Shown here piece by piece: positions 30,651 through 43,500 of a DNA stretch of 64,000 nucleotides. This stretch comes from Gorsachius magnificus (Eukaryota > Chordata > Aves > Pelecaniformes > Ardeidae). Position 1 is the stretch's first letter. Every line of letters begins with the position of its first letter. Position numbers and translations under genes: made by a program. The notes beneath the pieces were generated by a model. The model did not search any database and was not told the DNA's origin. It saw only the letters and a list, made by a program, of their open reading frames with translations. The stretch is from assembly GCA_034008185.1 (NCBI GenBank), contig CM067082.1:13624984-13688983 (forward strand), given 5' to 3'.

Positions 30651-33600
30651 AGAAAAAACCATCCTGAAGAGGATGCATGGGCACGTTACTGCAGGGGAGG
30701 GAGCAGGAGGGACCTAGCGGGAAAGCGATTGTACGGCGGTGCCCGTGAAGGCAGCACCCTGGCCCTGGGGAAGGCTATCTAAAACAGGTCAGCCTTGGTG
30801 CCTCCCTAGCCAAAAGGCCAGAGGGAATTGAATACCACAGAGCAATGGTAAACTGTATGTTACCCAAATGAGGGCAATTCTGTGGTCTTCCATTTATTTC
30901 TGACTATGCCACTGTGTGTCAGGCTTCAGCTTTGCTATGTGTTCGCTGGAAACCAGTCACTGACTGGTACTGCAACCCCAGTAAAGAGCTGCTGAACGCA
31001 GGGGCGGGAGGGGAGAAGGTTGGAAGAAAGAAGGATATTGGCACCCTGGGTTTGCAAGCCCTCTTCCTGAATAGCAGCAGCAGCAACAGATAGGACATGG
31101 GCATAATTTTTTTTCACTTTTTTTTCCCCCCCACCACTCTACATCTGTCTTGCAGCCTGAAGGGTGATGGTTTTAAGAAGCTGGTAGTCTGGGTCATATT
31201 CTAAGCATTGATCTAGTGTTGAACAGGCATAAGCATCAATTAATAAATTGCTATCTGCACATGACAATTCAGGAAGAACGTAATTTCAGAGAAGTGCTGA
31301 TCTTTCTTGTCCGCAAGTTTGTTTCTTGGCTTGCTTAGGTACTGGTGGCTGTGGTTCAGGAGTAGCAAATTAAAATCAGTTATGCAAGGCACGGGAAGTA
31401 GGGCAGTTCTAGCTCGCATCGAGAAATGGATGGTAAAAGCCTGATAAGCTCTGAGTAGCTCTTGTATTTAATCTTATGCTTGTTACATTAAAAAAAAATG
31501 CTGTGACGATGAATTAAGAACTTCCGTGTGCAGGATGCGGAGGAGACGCTGATTTTGGCTCTGCCATCAGAGCACTGAGATGAGGCTCACTGAGTATGGC
31601 TGGAAGGGTGTTAGCAACAGGCCAGCAGGAGCCGTTCATGTAAAAACTGCCCCATGCCCATGTCCTCCAGTTCTTCTGCAACTGTTCAGGTAAATTGGAA
31701 GCTTTTGCCAAAAAGTTGGGCTTAGAAGGAGAGCTAGGAGTTACGACTCTGGCAGGCTGAGGCTGCAGATGGCCGCAAACAGTGGCTCTGGGAGAGGTGG
31801 GAATTGCTCTTTTTGAGAAGGGGTGTCAACACTGCGGTGAAAATTTAAACACTGTGATGTTGCTTGTTGAAGGTCAGTGCAGCGGCACCTGCAGCCATCC
31901 TGGATCAGTGGGTGGTGCTTTTACCGAGCAAAACCATTTCTCTCCTGCCAAGGGCAACCTGGAAGTTATTTGTGAGCAGAGGAGAAAAGCTTCAGCAACC
32001 TGTACGACTTCAGTTCCCAAGTCGCTTGTATAAAAATAAAAATCTCCTTCTAAATAAGTAAGGGGAGGGTAAGAGACTCGAGAAAACAATTCAACCCCCT
32101 GAAAGGCCAAACACATCGTCAAAAAGCCCGTTCTGCGGCATGACTTGCTACTGCCCAGCTGAGGACAAAGCGCTGAAGCCATCCTTCAGTGCCACCATCC
32201 CACTGCCTGCGCGCTCGGGGAGAGGCGTACTTCATCTTTGTTTAGATGCTGAAATGCCCTTGAAAGGAAAATCCCCAGAGAGGAGGTGGTTTGGAGATAA
32301 ATCTGCGTTTGGCAAACCCCAGTCCGTGCCACGGGGCTGTAATGTGCCATGGTGACGGTAGCCGGCACTCTGGGACGGTGCTGGATGCAACTACGCTTCA
32401 TGGCCAGTGCTGATGCTTGGTCCAGCGTCATTCCTTCATGTGGCATAAACCTGGTGTCTCTGAGTCCGAAAAGAGAGTGGTGCTGCCCGGGTTCAAGGGT
32501 AGGCAGAAGAAAACAAAACAAAACCTCTGTGGCCTCCTGTGATTTAGATGAGCAAAACTCCCGTGCTGGAGGACAAAACCGTGCTCTTTGGGTGAGCGCT
32601 TATCGTTCTTGAAGCTGGCACAGCAGAGCAGAGCAGCCCATGCTTCAAAAAGCAAAGTAATTAATTCTCCTTGCTCCCAGCCGCAGCAGCCTGTGTTGTG
32701 CAATGCTGCACCGCAACCGGGCATGGAGAAACTTTCTTTCCAATCAAAAGAAGTATTCATTTTTTTGCTCTGACACAGCAGGGTTGGTCTTCCTTTTAAT
32801 ATTACTGAAGACAATGTCTGCCTTGCCTTTCCGTGACCTTCAGCGTGTGGCTTCGTGTTAAAATTTCCATCCCCCCACATTCAAATGCTGGCATTAAAAA
32901 GAAAAAGAAAAAAAAAAAAAAAAAGATTAAAATTCCTTTTGTTTAAATCCCTAATAGGAAGCCTCAGAGCATGCTGCCCTTCAGAGCGGGGGGATAGGGC
33001 TTGGCTTGTGCTCCAGCCTCTGGGTTCTTCACCTGGGCTCTGTTGGCATCGTGGAGAGGGGGTCAAACCCACGGACCCCCCATCCTGACTGGGGTGCTCT
33101 CTGCCTGCTGTGGTTGAAGCCTGGTGGTAGCTGAATTTGAGCTGGAGAACAGGTTTGGAGCTGTGCTTCCCAGTCTGGGGTACTTCTGCTCTCCCTCTGT
33201 GTAATGGGGCTCACGGTGCCAAACCCATGGCTCGTGCTGCTCCAGACGTGTCCCTCACTTGTAGTGCGGACACTCCCTACTTCTCTATCTCCAAATGTGT
33301 CACAAGTCATAATTCATAACAACAGCAGTCGATCAAATTTAGTGCTGATTTAAATTCCTTGTTGCAGGGAGCCTCCGTGGCTTTGCAGGGCCAGCTTCCC
33401 TGCTCAGCATCCTCCCCTCACCTAGAAGCAGTTTTGGGGGAGAGCACGGGGGGATCATGGCCCTTCAGGTGTGGTGGCAGCTGGTGGGACTCAATGGTTG
33501 ACGCTATGGCCAACCCAAGTGAAGGTAAATGTTCAAAAGTGCCTTGGGAGAACCTGGAGCAGAGCTGTAGGCAATAGACCATCGGAGAGCAGCCGAGAAA

Positions 33601-34448
33601 GCCTGAATTTGTGTGAAACCCCAACTATGATGGACAGGCACTGGGAAAGGTCCCTCTGTGAAGAGGTTTAAGGGTCAGGGGATGATGTGACGCTGCTGTT
33701 CAATGCCTGTCGTGGGAGCACACAGAGGCAGGAGGCAAAGTCAAGTATTTGGACCTTGCCAGAGAACTGCGTCATCATTCACCAGCTTTAGCTGACAGCC
33801 CCGGTGCCAAGGTGAGAAGCACTGCTGGGGTTATGGGATGCCAAAAAGCAAAACCTATTGGATTTGAACATTTCGGTACAGGTATATGTTAAATGCCACC
33901 GTGTGGCAAAATGCCTTTTGGTATTAATGACTTCGTGTGAGCAGTTCGGAGAGGCCGAAGAGGCTGAATGGCTCCGTTGTTCTCAAGCTGAGGAGATAGC
34001 GATGATCTCAATACCAAGACGGATTTAATCACACATGCATGCTAATGTGTTATAAAGCACCCCGGGGCATGCTGTGAGCTCCTGCTTTAAAGGGAGGAGA
34101 AATTCCCTCTCCCTGGGAACAAAAGAGCAGCTGCAGCGGTGGCCAGAAATGCCAGCTGGGCTGGGGGGAGCACCTGGCACCTCCCTCGGGGGCCCCCAAA
34201 ATGGCAAGGGTGCTGGAAATAGGAGACAGAGGGAAGATGCTTAGGGAGAGACATAAAGGCAGAGGGGTTTAAGGCAGGAAGGTGAACGCTTCGCCCAGAC
34301 AGCTGTGCCAAGGAAGAGGTATGCCCTGGTGGGATCATGGAGGGCGCGGGTCCTCCCTCAGGAGCCCCAGTCCCAGCTCACTCGTTTCTGCCCTTGTGTC
34401 TTTGCCTCTTGGAAAGGGGAAAGCTTTGGGTGAAAGAGTAAGAAACGC

Positions 34449-34988
34449 TGTTGTGGTTTAACCCCATCACCACACAGCCGCTACCTCACTTTCCGGGGGA
34501 AACAATTGGAAGAGTAACAGTGAGAACACTTAGGGGTTGAGATAAGCACAGTTTAATAATTGAAAGATATTATAATAATAATAGTAATTATAATGAAAAT
34601 AACAAAAAGAGAGAGAAATAAAACTCAGGAAAAACAAGTGATGCAATTGCTCACCATCCACTGACCAACACCCAGCCTGTCACCGAGCAGTGATCACTGC
34701 CCCCCGGCCAACTCCCTCCCCACTTTATATACTGAGCATGATATCATATGGTCTTGAATATCCCTTTGGCCAGTTGGGGTCAGCTGTCCTGGCTGTGCCC
34801 CCTCCCAGCTTCTTGTGCCCCTGGCAGAGCAGGGGAAGCTGAAAAGTCCTTGATTTAGTATAAACGCTGCTTGGCAACAACTAAAACATGCATGTGTTAT
34901 CAACATTGTTCTCACACTAAATCCAAAACATAGCCCCAGAATTGCTACTATGAAGAAAATTAACTCTATCCCAGCCGAAACCAGGACA
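34449..34988 (-). mobile_element. solo LTR of the same avian retroviral family (copy 2)
   Basis: The 540-bp element begins TGTTGTGGTTTAACCC and ends ACCAGGACA (TG...CA). It is the inverted relative of the 11817-12351 LTR. Its TATA element (TTTATATA, 34724-34731) reads leftward. Flanking pentamers AACGC (34444-34448) and AATGC (34989-34993) differ at one base. This fits a decayed 5-bp target duplication, the size typical of ERVL-type integration. It also holds an AT-rich (TAA)n-like tract. There is no internal retroviral coding sequence. Confidence 0.85.
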
Positions 34989-36164
34989 AATGCCAACGAA
35001 ATGGCACTGATTTGATACAGATACAAGATGAAGCTTCCTTGCTGGAAGTCAAGACAAGGCCAAGCTGAACCCCAGCTCTTGCCTTTAGCACGTTTGTTCT
35101 GCAGTCTTGTGAACAGCTACATACGCCTCTCAGTTTCTCTGTCCATAAACTCCAGTGAATGGTGTTATTCCTTTAACTATCTCATAGATGTGGTGCAAGC
35201 CCAATGATTTTTAGCTGCATGCTAAATTTTATGTGGTATATTGCACTGGGATGATACAGACTTTTAAGAAAGAAAAAAAAAGAGCGAGGAGAGGATGAGT
35301 TTGTGTATTGAAGAGGCTTCGTAGATGTCCCACCTACTGTGCCCGAGCCAATTTGCTGGCTGTGTGGTTTTCACAGTGTGCTTAAATTATGAGAACTGTA
35401 ATATAATTAGAACTGCGATTTTGGTGCATCAGGGCTGATGGAAATAACAAAACTATGGACAACCCCCCCCCTGCTTTTGCTTACTGTGCTCAGGATGTGT
35501 GCTGTGCGATTAGGGCTGACAATTACCCGGTCACTCGGCTCTTACCCCCATCCTCACTAGAGCTTGCCACAATCTGATTGGGATATGGTTCAATTGCGTA
35601 ACCCTCAAGAAGCCCTGCCTTAAGATTTCGGGTTTGGTTTTTTTGTTTGTTTGTGTTTTTTCTGCTTTTTCACTCCTTCATTGCATTTCCCATTCTTTTA
35701 CCCTTGATACATTCCCTTTTCCTGCTGTACTATGAATATGTTCAGAATTACGCTCAAGAGCCACAGGCCCCATTCATACCAGTTTTCCATTAGTCACTGC
35801 CCGAATGAGTACAGAAGTCCTCCCTTTTGCTGATCTAAATGGGTTCAGGTCTCTCTTTCTCTTCAGGAGATGATTAAAAAAGTTCCTTTCCATCACTGGT
35901 GTACTCTTTCCTTGCTATCAGGATGCCAAATGGGCTTCCTACAATGTTGCCTTCAAAATTAATTCTTTTTCCTCCTTCTGTAAGCTAAGAGGATTTCAGG
36001 ATGTGTCTTTTTGCTACCTAACAATATCTGAGGGCTACAAGAAGACGACAGGAGAAGTGATTGAATTTCTAATGGCAAATATAATGCACAAATATTACTT
36101 AGCTTGGTTGCCATTTAATGTGTGTATTTCTCTAGATTTTTAAAGTTATCACCATATAGTTATC
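34989..36164. other. intergenic DNA
   Basis: Between the solo LTR and the next CR1. Apart from the MIR-like relic near 35090, a run of Cs at 35462-35470 and a T-rich stretch at 35638-35650, nothing is recognised. Confidence 0.75.
35090..35230 (+). repeat. MIR-like ancient SINE relic
   Basis: GCCTCTCAGTTTCTCTGTCC followed by ATAAACTCCAGTG, and then AACTATCTCATAGATGTGGTG, parallel the MIR landmarks 'gcctcagtttcctcatctgtaaaatggg' and 'ctacctcatagggttgttgtg' in the right order and spacing. Confidence 0.6.
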
Positions 36165-36717
36165 AGAGGGAAGTGATCACACCCCTGCTCTGGTGAGGCT
36201 GCACCTTGAATCCTGTGTTCAGTTTTGGGCCCTGCAGTTCAAGAAGGACATTGAGGTGCTGGAACATGTCCAGAGAAGGGCAACAAAGCTGGTGAGGGGT
36301 CTGGAGCACAAGGCTGATGGGGAGCAGCTGAGGGAGCTGGGGTTGTTCAGCCTGGAGAAGAGGAGGCTGAGGGGAGACCTGATCGCCCTCTACAGCTGCC
36401 TGACAGGAGGGGGTAGTGAGGTGGGTGTTGGCCTCTTCTCCCTGGTAATGGGCGATAGGATGAGGGGGAATGGTCTGAAGTTGTGCCAGGGAAGGTTTAG
36501 GTTGGACATTAGGAAAAATTTCTTCACCGAAAGGGCTGTCAGGCTTTTGAATGGGCTACCCAGGGAAGTGGTCGAGTCCTCATCCCTGGAAGTATTTAAA
36601 AGATGGGCAGATGAGGTGCTTAGGGACATGGTTTAGTGGTGGGATGGCAGGGTTAGGTTAACAGTTGGACTTGATGATCTTAAAGGTCTTTTCCAACCTA
36701 AACGATTCTATGATTAT
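36165..36717 (+). mobile_element. CR1 LINE, 5' truncated, with an open C-terminal ORF2 frame and intact 3' end
   Basis: An unbroken 147-codon frame (36193-36636) encodes the CR1 reverse-transcriptase C-terminus: [86 protein letters not shown]. The 3' UTR follows with 'ggacttgatgatcttaaagg' and 'tccaacctaaacgattctat', then the short tail. The open frame and clear landmarks suggest a comparatively young copy. It cannot move on its own because the rest of ORF2 is missing. Confidence 0.93.
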
Positions 36718-37035
36718 GGGCATCATCACTCAGATTCCTTGCATTACCCAGTACTTTGCCCCCTGGCCTGGGATGGCCCTCGTGGTGCTGGGACACCCCT
36801 TCTTCCGAGAGCGATTCCTGCACCACTTGCTGGCTGACTTCCAAAGCAGCACATGAAATGAAATTCCCAAAGGTCAACATCGGAGATTTGAGGTTAGAAA
36901 TGGTGCCACTGCAGCAACCTCGTTGGAAAGTGAGGAGGTTTTTTTTTTTTCCTTAAAAAAAGGATTTGTGAAGAACGAATCATTTAGGCTGCAGAGATAT
37001 TCATATATGCTGAAGTTTCTGCCCCAAAACATCCC

Positions 37036-37145
37036 AAGGTCAGGTTGGATGGGGTTTTGAGCATCCTGATCTAGTGACAGATGTCCCTGCCCATGGCAGC
37101 GGGTTTGGATGAGGTATCTTTGAAGATTCCTTCCCACCCAAGCCG
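37036..37145 (+). mobile_element. CR1 LINE 3' end fragment
   Basis: GTTGGATGGGGTTTTGAGCA, TGATCTAGTGACAGATGTCC and CTGCCCATGGCAGCGGGTT match a CR1 3' UTR. The terminal part is diverged (TCCTTCCCACCCAAGCCGTT). Confidence 0.85.
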
Positions 37146-39244
37146 TTATGTGCTGCTCTTATTCTGTGCTGTCCACGTGGTCTCTCGCTGTGATCACATT
37201 TGATAAAGCATTTAATAGATCACATTTAATAAAGTCTGGCCTGTCCTAAATTGTACCTGGGTTATTACGTGGCGTCCCCAGATCTCTGCAGCAGTAAGGA
37301 GCAAACGGCGGCTCGTTGGCTGAGCAGCACCTTTCCCAGCCTCTTACGGACCAGGCAGGAGACGTAATGTGTGCACATAATGGAACCCCATCCTCGTGTC
37401 AGCATGCAAGCAGACTAAATTAGCAGTAGAGGCCACCTAATTCAAGTCCTTCCTGGCTTTCGAGTGATGGATTTTTCTACAAGCCACATTGGAGAAAAAG
37501 TGTTGCACAAGTGCAAATATCTGGTTGTGTGTTGTGTTTTTCTGCTAACTCGATTTCTTCTGATCAGAACATTTCAAGAGACTGAGGTTAAAACATATTG
37601 TGAAAGATGTCAATCAGAACCTGAGCCCCAGGGACTGCTGGTCCTGGGGGACCCTGCCCGGGGAAGGCCATCCGGAGCCGGCCCCGCTCCCAGCCACGCA
37701 CCCTGGTGCAAACGCCAGGCTCCTGTGCCGGGGAGGCGAGGCTGAGCAGGAGGAAGCTCGGTGTCAGCAGCCCCTTTTCAACCCTGTGCAATGAAACCCC
37801 ACGGCCAAGATCGTCCCTAATGGCCGCCACGCACAAACAATGTCCCAATTGTGCCTTGCTGCTTGGACGCTCCGAGAAACGCAGCCACTGTGGCCGTATT
37901 AATTAAAAACAAAGCCTGCTTGCAACGCCCAGCTTGTGAACCCGCTCCGGCAGCCACACTGAAGCAACCTTTGTGGAGACCTGGGTTGCTTTAAGCTAAA
38001 ACAAAAAAAAAAAGCGGGCCACTGGATCGGCTTTCCCCAATGAAACAAAGCCACGCGGCGCTGCCCCTCGGCTGATGCCGGCAACGGCCCTGCCAGCCTT
38101 TGCAAGCCCGTTTGTTTGCTGTGGGAGAGCTTCGGCTTTATTATCTGTGCAATGATGGGCTCCAGGGCCGCTGCTATTGTTTGATTTGAATTGCAGAGAT
38201 CTTAAAAGCACCCCAGTCCTGGCCCCTAATCCCGCCATATCTGGGGCTGTACAAGTCCAAAAAAAACCTAGGTGGGCCTTGTTCTTCCTAAACCTCCTGC
38301 TGCGCTCCCTGGGAGCGCTGCTGGTTAAGCAAAGTAGGTCAGTGCTCCAGACATGCAAGACGCCCGCGCGCATCAGGCAGGAGAGAAGCAAACAGGAATA
38401 TTAAGCCGCCAAGTGGCTGTTAAAAACTGCGCACAAGGGCAATTAAAATATCAGCATCCTTTCATGTAAGCAAAGCAGACAGAAGTAGCAATTAGTTTCA
38501 GTTACAACTTTGGAGTCCTGGAGGAGCGTCCCTTCCTTGGAGGTGTTTTTTTTCTGGCCACCTGAAGCTTACATCCATCGATTTGACAACCTGTGCCGGG
38601 GGTACGGACGTGACCGCACGGGCACCTGCCTCCCTGCACGCAGGAGCGCGCTGCACAGCGCCGCGCCATGGGGCACGTGCATGCTCGTCGGTGGGCTGCC
38701 TTTGCCGTGGAGGAGCCGAGGTTGCTTCCCCACCTCCTGCCTTTGGCCCATGACGTGCAACCACAGCGAGTGCAAGCGCTGCCCCGTCCAGTTACTTTTC
38801 GGTGATGAACCAGACAACTTTATTGTAAGGGAAGTCGCTGAGTGCTCACCACCGCCCACTGCAAACCTCTCTCGACCCTTAAATGTTGTGCTGATGATTA
38901 ATAAAAATAATTCCGTATGGGTGAGTCATGGGGATGGTTTCATTCATTCATGTCGTGACTGCAACCAAAATAAAGGCGCCCCCAAATCCCCACTCCCAGG
39001 CACTATCCAACCCCCTGGTATGGGGAACAGCCATCTAACACCGGGGAAGTAAACGTCAGGAGTTCACCAAGTTCATTTTAATCTGCTAAGTGTTTGCCAA
39101 GACGATTACTGCAAACCCAGCTAAAACCCTAATCATGGCTCTAAAGACACTGAGCTCTTGTGCACCAAGGAGAGCTGGTAGGGGCTGACTTTGGGTTTTA
39201 AATGGAATAAAATAAAGTAAAAAAGAACAGACGAGAAAAAGGTT
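37146..39244. other. intergenic DNA next to the ZHX2 3' end, with a candidate conserved block
   Basis: No gene is recognised. The GC-balanced, repeat-free interval 37850-38420 looks unusually ordered and may be a regulatory element (see findings). The 180-codon plus-strand frame at 38510-39052 has no recognisable domain. Confidence 0.65.
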
Positions 39245-39265
39245 ACCAAAATGTTTGGCCTTTGT

Positions 39266-39271
39266 TTTATT
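39266..39271 (-). terminator. ZHX2: ZHX2 polyadenylation signal (candidate)
   Basis: TTTATT on the plus strand is AATAAA on the gene strand. It is followed on that strand by a T-rich, GT-containing downstream element around 39240-39205. This is the best signal between the stop codon and the intergenic region. Confidence 0.6.
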
Positions 39272-39448
39272 GAGTTACAACAAATGAGCAACAAGTTAGA
39301 AAAGTTGGATTTATTCAAACTCCCTAGCATCGTATTTGCGCAGCGTACTGAAAGGTGGGTTAGGTTTTCTGAACCCAGCTCGTCAGAGGAATGCACTGGA
39401 CGGCTCTCACACCGCCTGCTTACACACCCACGCTCCCAATCCCGCTCT

Positions 39449-39470
39449 CCCTCCTCCTCCTCCTCCTCAC
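39449..39470. repeat. (CTC)n microsatellite
   Basis: CCTCCTCCTCCTCCTCCTC in the proposed ZHX2 3' UTR. It reads as a GAG repeat in the transcript. Confidence 0.85.
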
Positions 39471-40550
39471 ACATGCACAGACAGACACCCCCACACAAAT
39501 CCAAATTAGCAGTATTTGAAAAAAAAGTGCACTCGGAAACCTAGGATTGATCTAAAAATTTAGTGGCAAGGATTAATCAGAAATTTCTGTTGTGCGCTAC
39601 AACACCTAAAGCCGGAGGGCAGACTGTTGGTTATGGTGTCCATCGTTGTACCAGCTGAAGAAACACAAACAAGTCGGATTATGAAGCATCTTAATTTCCT
39701 CGCTCCAACCCCTCTGGGGGTTGTACTGCATGTTTAAACAAAAAGTGCTAAAAAAACCCCAAAAACCACCAAACCAAAAGGCATTCTAGCCAACTCTTCA
39801 GAGACCCACGGCCGGGTCTGGCTTGTTAAAAGTGAAGTACAGGAGCTGGAGAAGACTCGCCTTGTAGGAGCACGGAAAAGCTAAGATTTAAATACTTCAA
39901 CCAGTAGCAGGTGGCCATAAAACAAAACAAAAAAGTCAAAAAATGAGAAAAAAATTCAACCCCAACCACTCCAGAATGATCCTCCCCAACCCTGTAATGC
40001 ATTTAAATGGCTGAAATGTAAACCGCGGTGGGGATCTGGGCTCAGATGTTGATCTGCACCAAGGAGACTCCAAAAGATTGCAAATCTGTCTTAAAACACT
40101 TCAGAAAAAAATTCTCCTCTCCCTCCCCCACAAAAGACACTTCCCTCCCCCAAACCAACCCCCAAATTGCAATGGCATTATATGCAAGAATAACTTGCAC
40201 CTATTAAAAAGTTAACAAAATTTCAACATTGTACAAATCTGTTCCAGTAGAGGAAGAGGCTGGGCAGGGAAGTGGGTGGGAGAGAAGCTAAGGAGAAACC
40301 TATGTACAAGGACCCTTTTCTCTTTCCTTCTTTCTTCCTTTCTTTTTTAATGCAGTAGTAGGACTTTGGCACTATAAACGATCCCATGATGATGCTCCAT
40401 GAGAGTATTCCTCACCGTGCCTCCGCAAGCGTGGTTTGAGACTTGGAGTTGCAACACGCTACCTCACCCCAGGCAGGAAAATAGAGTTTTCTTCTATTTC
40501 CAGACAGCATTTCCCCTTCAACGTCAGGACAGTGCAGCTGAGGAGTACCC

Positions 40551-43500
40551 CTGCAAAAATTACAAAGGCAGCACATTATTTCTGAAGGCACCATAAACAA
40601 CTATTTGAGCTGTCAACTAACACGGCATCCAGTTTACATCCCTGCGCACGTGGTAGCGCTGTATTTCGTATTAACCGTACCCTGAAGCCTAGCCCTACCA
40701 CAGCCTGATGCTGCGCTTTTGTTGTATGTAACACCTGCCTACTAATGCCCCTATAGTTTATAACAGGGACATACAGTCCAGCCTTGATGCTGCTGATGCT
40801 ATACACCTTGGGCAGACCCTCACGCTGGCTCAAAGATGATGCGCACATGGGTTGGGGGCAGCCACTTTGCAACCACAGGACAGATGGTGCTAAAGGCAAG
40901 AAGACTTCAGGTCTTTCTTCCCTGGTAAATTCTCTCATTAAATACTTTTTCCTGCATGATTTTAGAAAGTAATGATACAAACTGCAAGACGATGGAAAAA
41001 ATTGCATGCGCCTGTGCTCTGCAGAGCAGCGCCCTGGCTCCGCTACAACTCCTGCACCTGCGTAAAGGCTGCACCACAGACCAGAGATTAAAAAATAACC
41101 CCCAAAAAACCAACCTTCAAACGCTCACCCGCCCACACATATCCCCAGTTCCCAGCACAGAGCAAGGGCTCTATGACAGGGATTGTGCTCAGCATGTTTT
41201 TCCCCATCGATGTGCAAGCGTGCAAGAAGCGCAAGCACCCACTCAGGCTGGAGCTGCGCGCAGCAGCACGAGGCGGCCTTCCTGCACCATCCTCCTCGCC
41301 CATCCTGCAGTAGTGCTCACCGAAACTCGAGCTAACCTGTTATTTCACAACATTTACAAATGATGCCACCAGGTCTTATTTCCCACAAAAGTAGTGAGCT
41401 CCGCTGCGCATCTGCTATGCAGGAAGCAACACAGTCAAGCCCAGTAAAGGGGCATGGGCTTGCACCAACACCAAGGGCAAAAGTCCTCCCTGTCCTTGCG
41501 ACCTTTCCTCAAACAGCTCCCTGTGCCTCCTAACTCACTGGAAAATTTTAATTGCTGCACTGAGTTTTGCTTCCTCCTCTGAAGTCCTTCATTGCATTAC
41601 AGCTTGGGTCTCCAACACATCTCACTGGTTTCAGGGGAAATAGAAAGTCCTCCATACTTTGCCCTCACTCCCTGAAATGCTTTAGGGTGACCCAACTCCT
41701 GCAAAAGCCACCGTTCAGTCCCACACTGGACTTCAGGAAGGTGCCTTGGAGCCCAACACCATTAACACCCCAGCTTTATGGATGAAACCCTAAACCACAA
41801 GAAAAACGAGAACTTGGCCAGAAAGGGAGGAAAACACCAGTGCTGTTCACTTTTACCAGTTTTGGACACTGGGGAATGCACTCGGCCACCAGCAACTGAG
41901 TGATCTCAGCTCCCACAGCAGTGCAAAAGGGGTTGGAGGCACCAAGAGGACCCAGACCACCTCTGATGCCCAGTACAACACACACAGCAGAAGCAAGGGA
42001 TTACTTCCTTCCGACTCTTTCTTTTTTCTTTTTTTTCTGGTGTGCAACTCCTAGACATGGTTTTCCTTTGGCTCCACATAACAGCGGTCACACCCATCAA
42101 GAGCCAGGGTACGCAACTTCTGGGGTGCCCACCTACGTCGCTCCCACCGTGAGCCATGGACTTTGGTGCCTGCATCTTGCAGGGTTTGGGCTTAAAATGG
42201 AGCTCAAGAGACAACTCTAAGAAAGAAAGTTCATGGCGGAGAAGGTGGTAATGAGGAAAAAAAGTATGCTTCTGAGAAAAAAACTAAAAGCTCTGGGCTG
42301 AGGAAATGCTGATCTTGGGAAAACCCCATGGGGAGACAATGCTGTGAAGAAAGCCAGCGGTAGCTGCCAACCACTCTGGCACGCTCTGGTCCTGCTCTCA
42401 TGTCTGAGCTGCAATTTGCTGTATTTAATTTAGGACCATTTTCTGTTTGTCAGGCTTGCGCAAATGAGGACAACAGACCTAATTTTGACCCGTGCTGTTG
42501 GAAGACAGCAATCTCTCTACTGATGGAAAGGGAGCTAAAGCACTCTCTTGATCAAGCAGTTGGCCCTTGGTGCAAGAGGCTTCATTACGCAGCATCTGGA
42601 GCATTTTCAGTGATGGCTTTGGCGCACCCTACAGCACCCAGTCTACATCTTGAAGGCCCCAGTACCCTACAGGGACAGGTCTCCCAGCCTCACTGTTCAC
42701 AAAACCTGACCTGCTCTGTGGAATAAATCCAATTTTGCCAAAAGCTTCAGATACCGACTTAGTAACAGAGCCTCTTCTCAGGCCAGGGATGGTATTTCAG
42801 AGCCTGGTGTGAATCCTGCTCTCACCGAGGCCAGGCGCTCCTGAAACTCCCACTAGCTGCAGCAGCAGCAGAATCTGCCAAACATGGAGCAGTTTTGAAA
42901 AACTACATTTTCTAAGGCATAAAGTCCGTCTAGGCTGTAACACAAATACTCCCTAATAGTTTCAGAAACTCCTAAAGCTACACACTGGAGCAGAGAGTGA
43001 CCAAGATGATCTGGAAGAGCTCAGGTTTTACAGATGCCACACACAAATTCAGCCAACAACAGGAGTATGGAGATCTATCACTGAAAATCGTTCACTTTAA
43101 ACTACGGACATCAAGCTGAGAAAACAGCAACACCATGAGTACCAAAGGAGCCTATTTCTGCCCGATGTCGGGTTCAGCAGTGCAAGTTTCACATAATGCC
43201 TGTGGTGGTGTGAGAGTCAAGAGAAGTCCCTTGTCAGCTCTTCAGTCCGCCTCTCATGTGCGGCCAGTACAGTGACATGACCCCTGTAAGGTACCGAGGA
43301 GTATGACGTTAGGAAAAATCAGACTTTTAGACGATAGCAGGCAGAAACAAGCTCTCCATCAGGTCTTATGCAGTCTTTGCTTTTGAGTCATACCGTGGAT
43401 GTCACCTAAGGTAACACTTTGTTTAATTTAATGCCAAAGTTTTAGTTAAAAGCTATGTAAGATAGGCTTCACGAAGAGTGAAAGTATATCCTGAAGGAAA

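Larger units (their letters stand above)
22361..34448. other. intergenic DNA between DERL1 and ZHX2, left part
   Basis: No gene is recognised. It contains ancient MIR-like pieces (22520-22660, 24630-24700, 24985-25085), a CR1 3' end (26180-26285), A and T homopolymers (26688-26702, 28600-28616, 32904-32923) and a candidate conserved element at 30330-30650. The 180-codon open frame at 29436-29978 resembles nothing known to me. Confidence 0.75.
39245..40550 (-). other. ZHX2: ZHX2 terminal exon: 3' UTR (proposed)
   Basis: On the minus strand a strong acceptor (TTGTAATTTTTGCAG|GGG) ends at 40551, and the AATAAA hexamer lies at 39271-39266. T-rich sequence (TCTGTTCTTTTTTAC) follows in the expected downstream position. 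The exon would be spliced to the donor just after the ZHX2 stop codon. It is non-coding, about 1.3 kb, A/T-rich on the sense strand, and carries a GAG-repeat tract (CTC repeats on the plus strand near 39449-39468). The assignment is inferred from splice and poly(A) signals and from the known split 3' end of ZHX-type genes. Confidence 0.65.

Noticed and set aside
34694..35026. Hydrophobic 110-codon frame resembling a membrane protein
   Set aside because: It is the antisense translation of the solo LTR; a similar frame appears in the other LTR copy.
38510..39052. 180-codon cysteine-containing frame beside the ZHX2 3' UTR
   Set aside because: The cysteines form no recognisable zinc-binding or knottin spacing, and there is no promoter or poly(A) logic. 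It is kept only as intergenic DNA.
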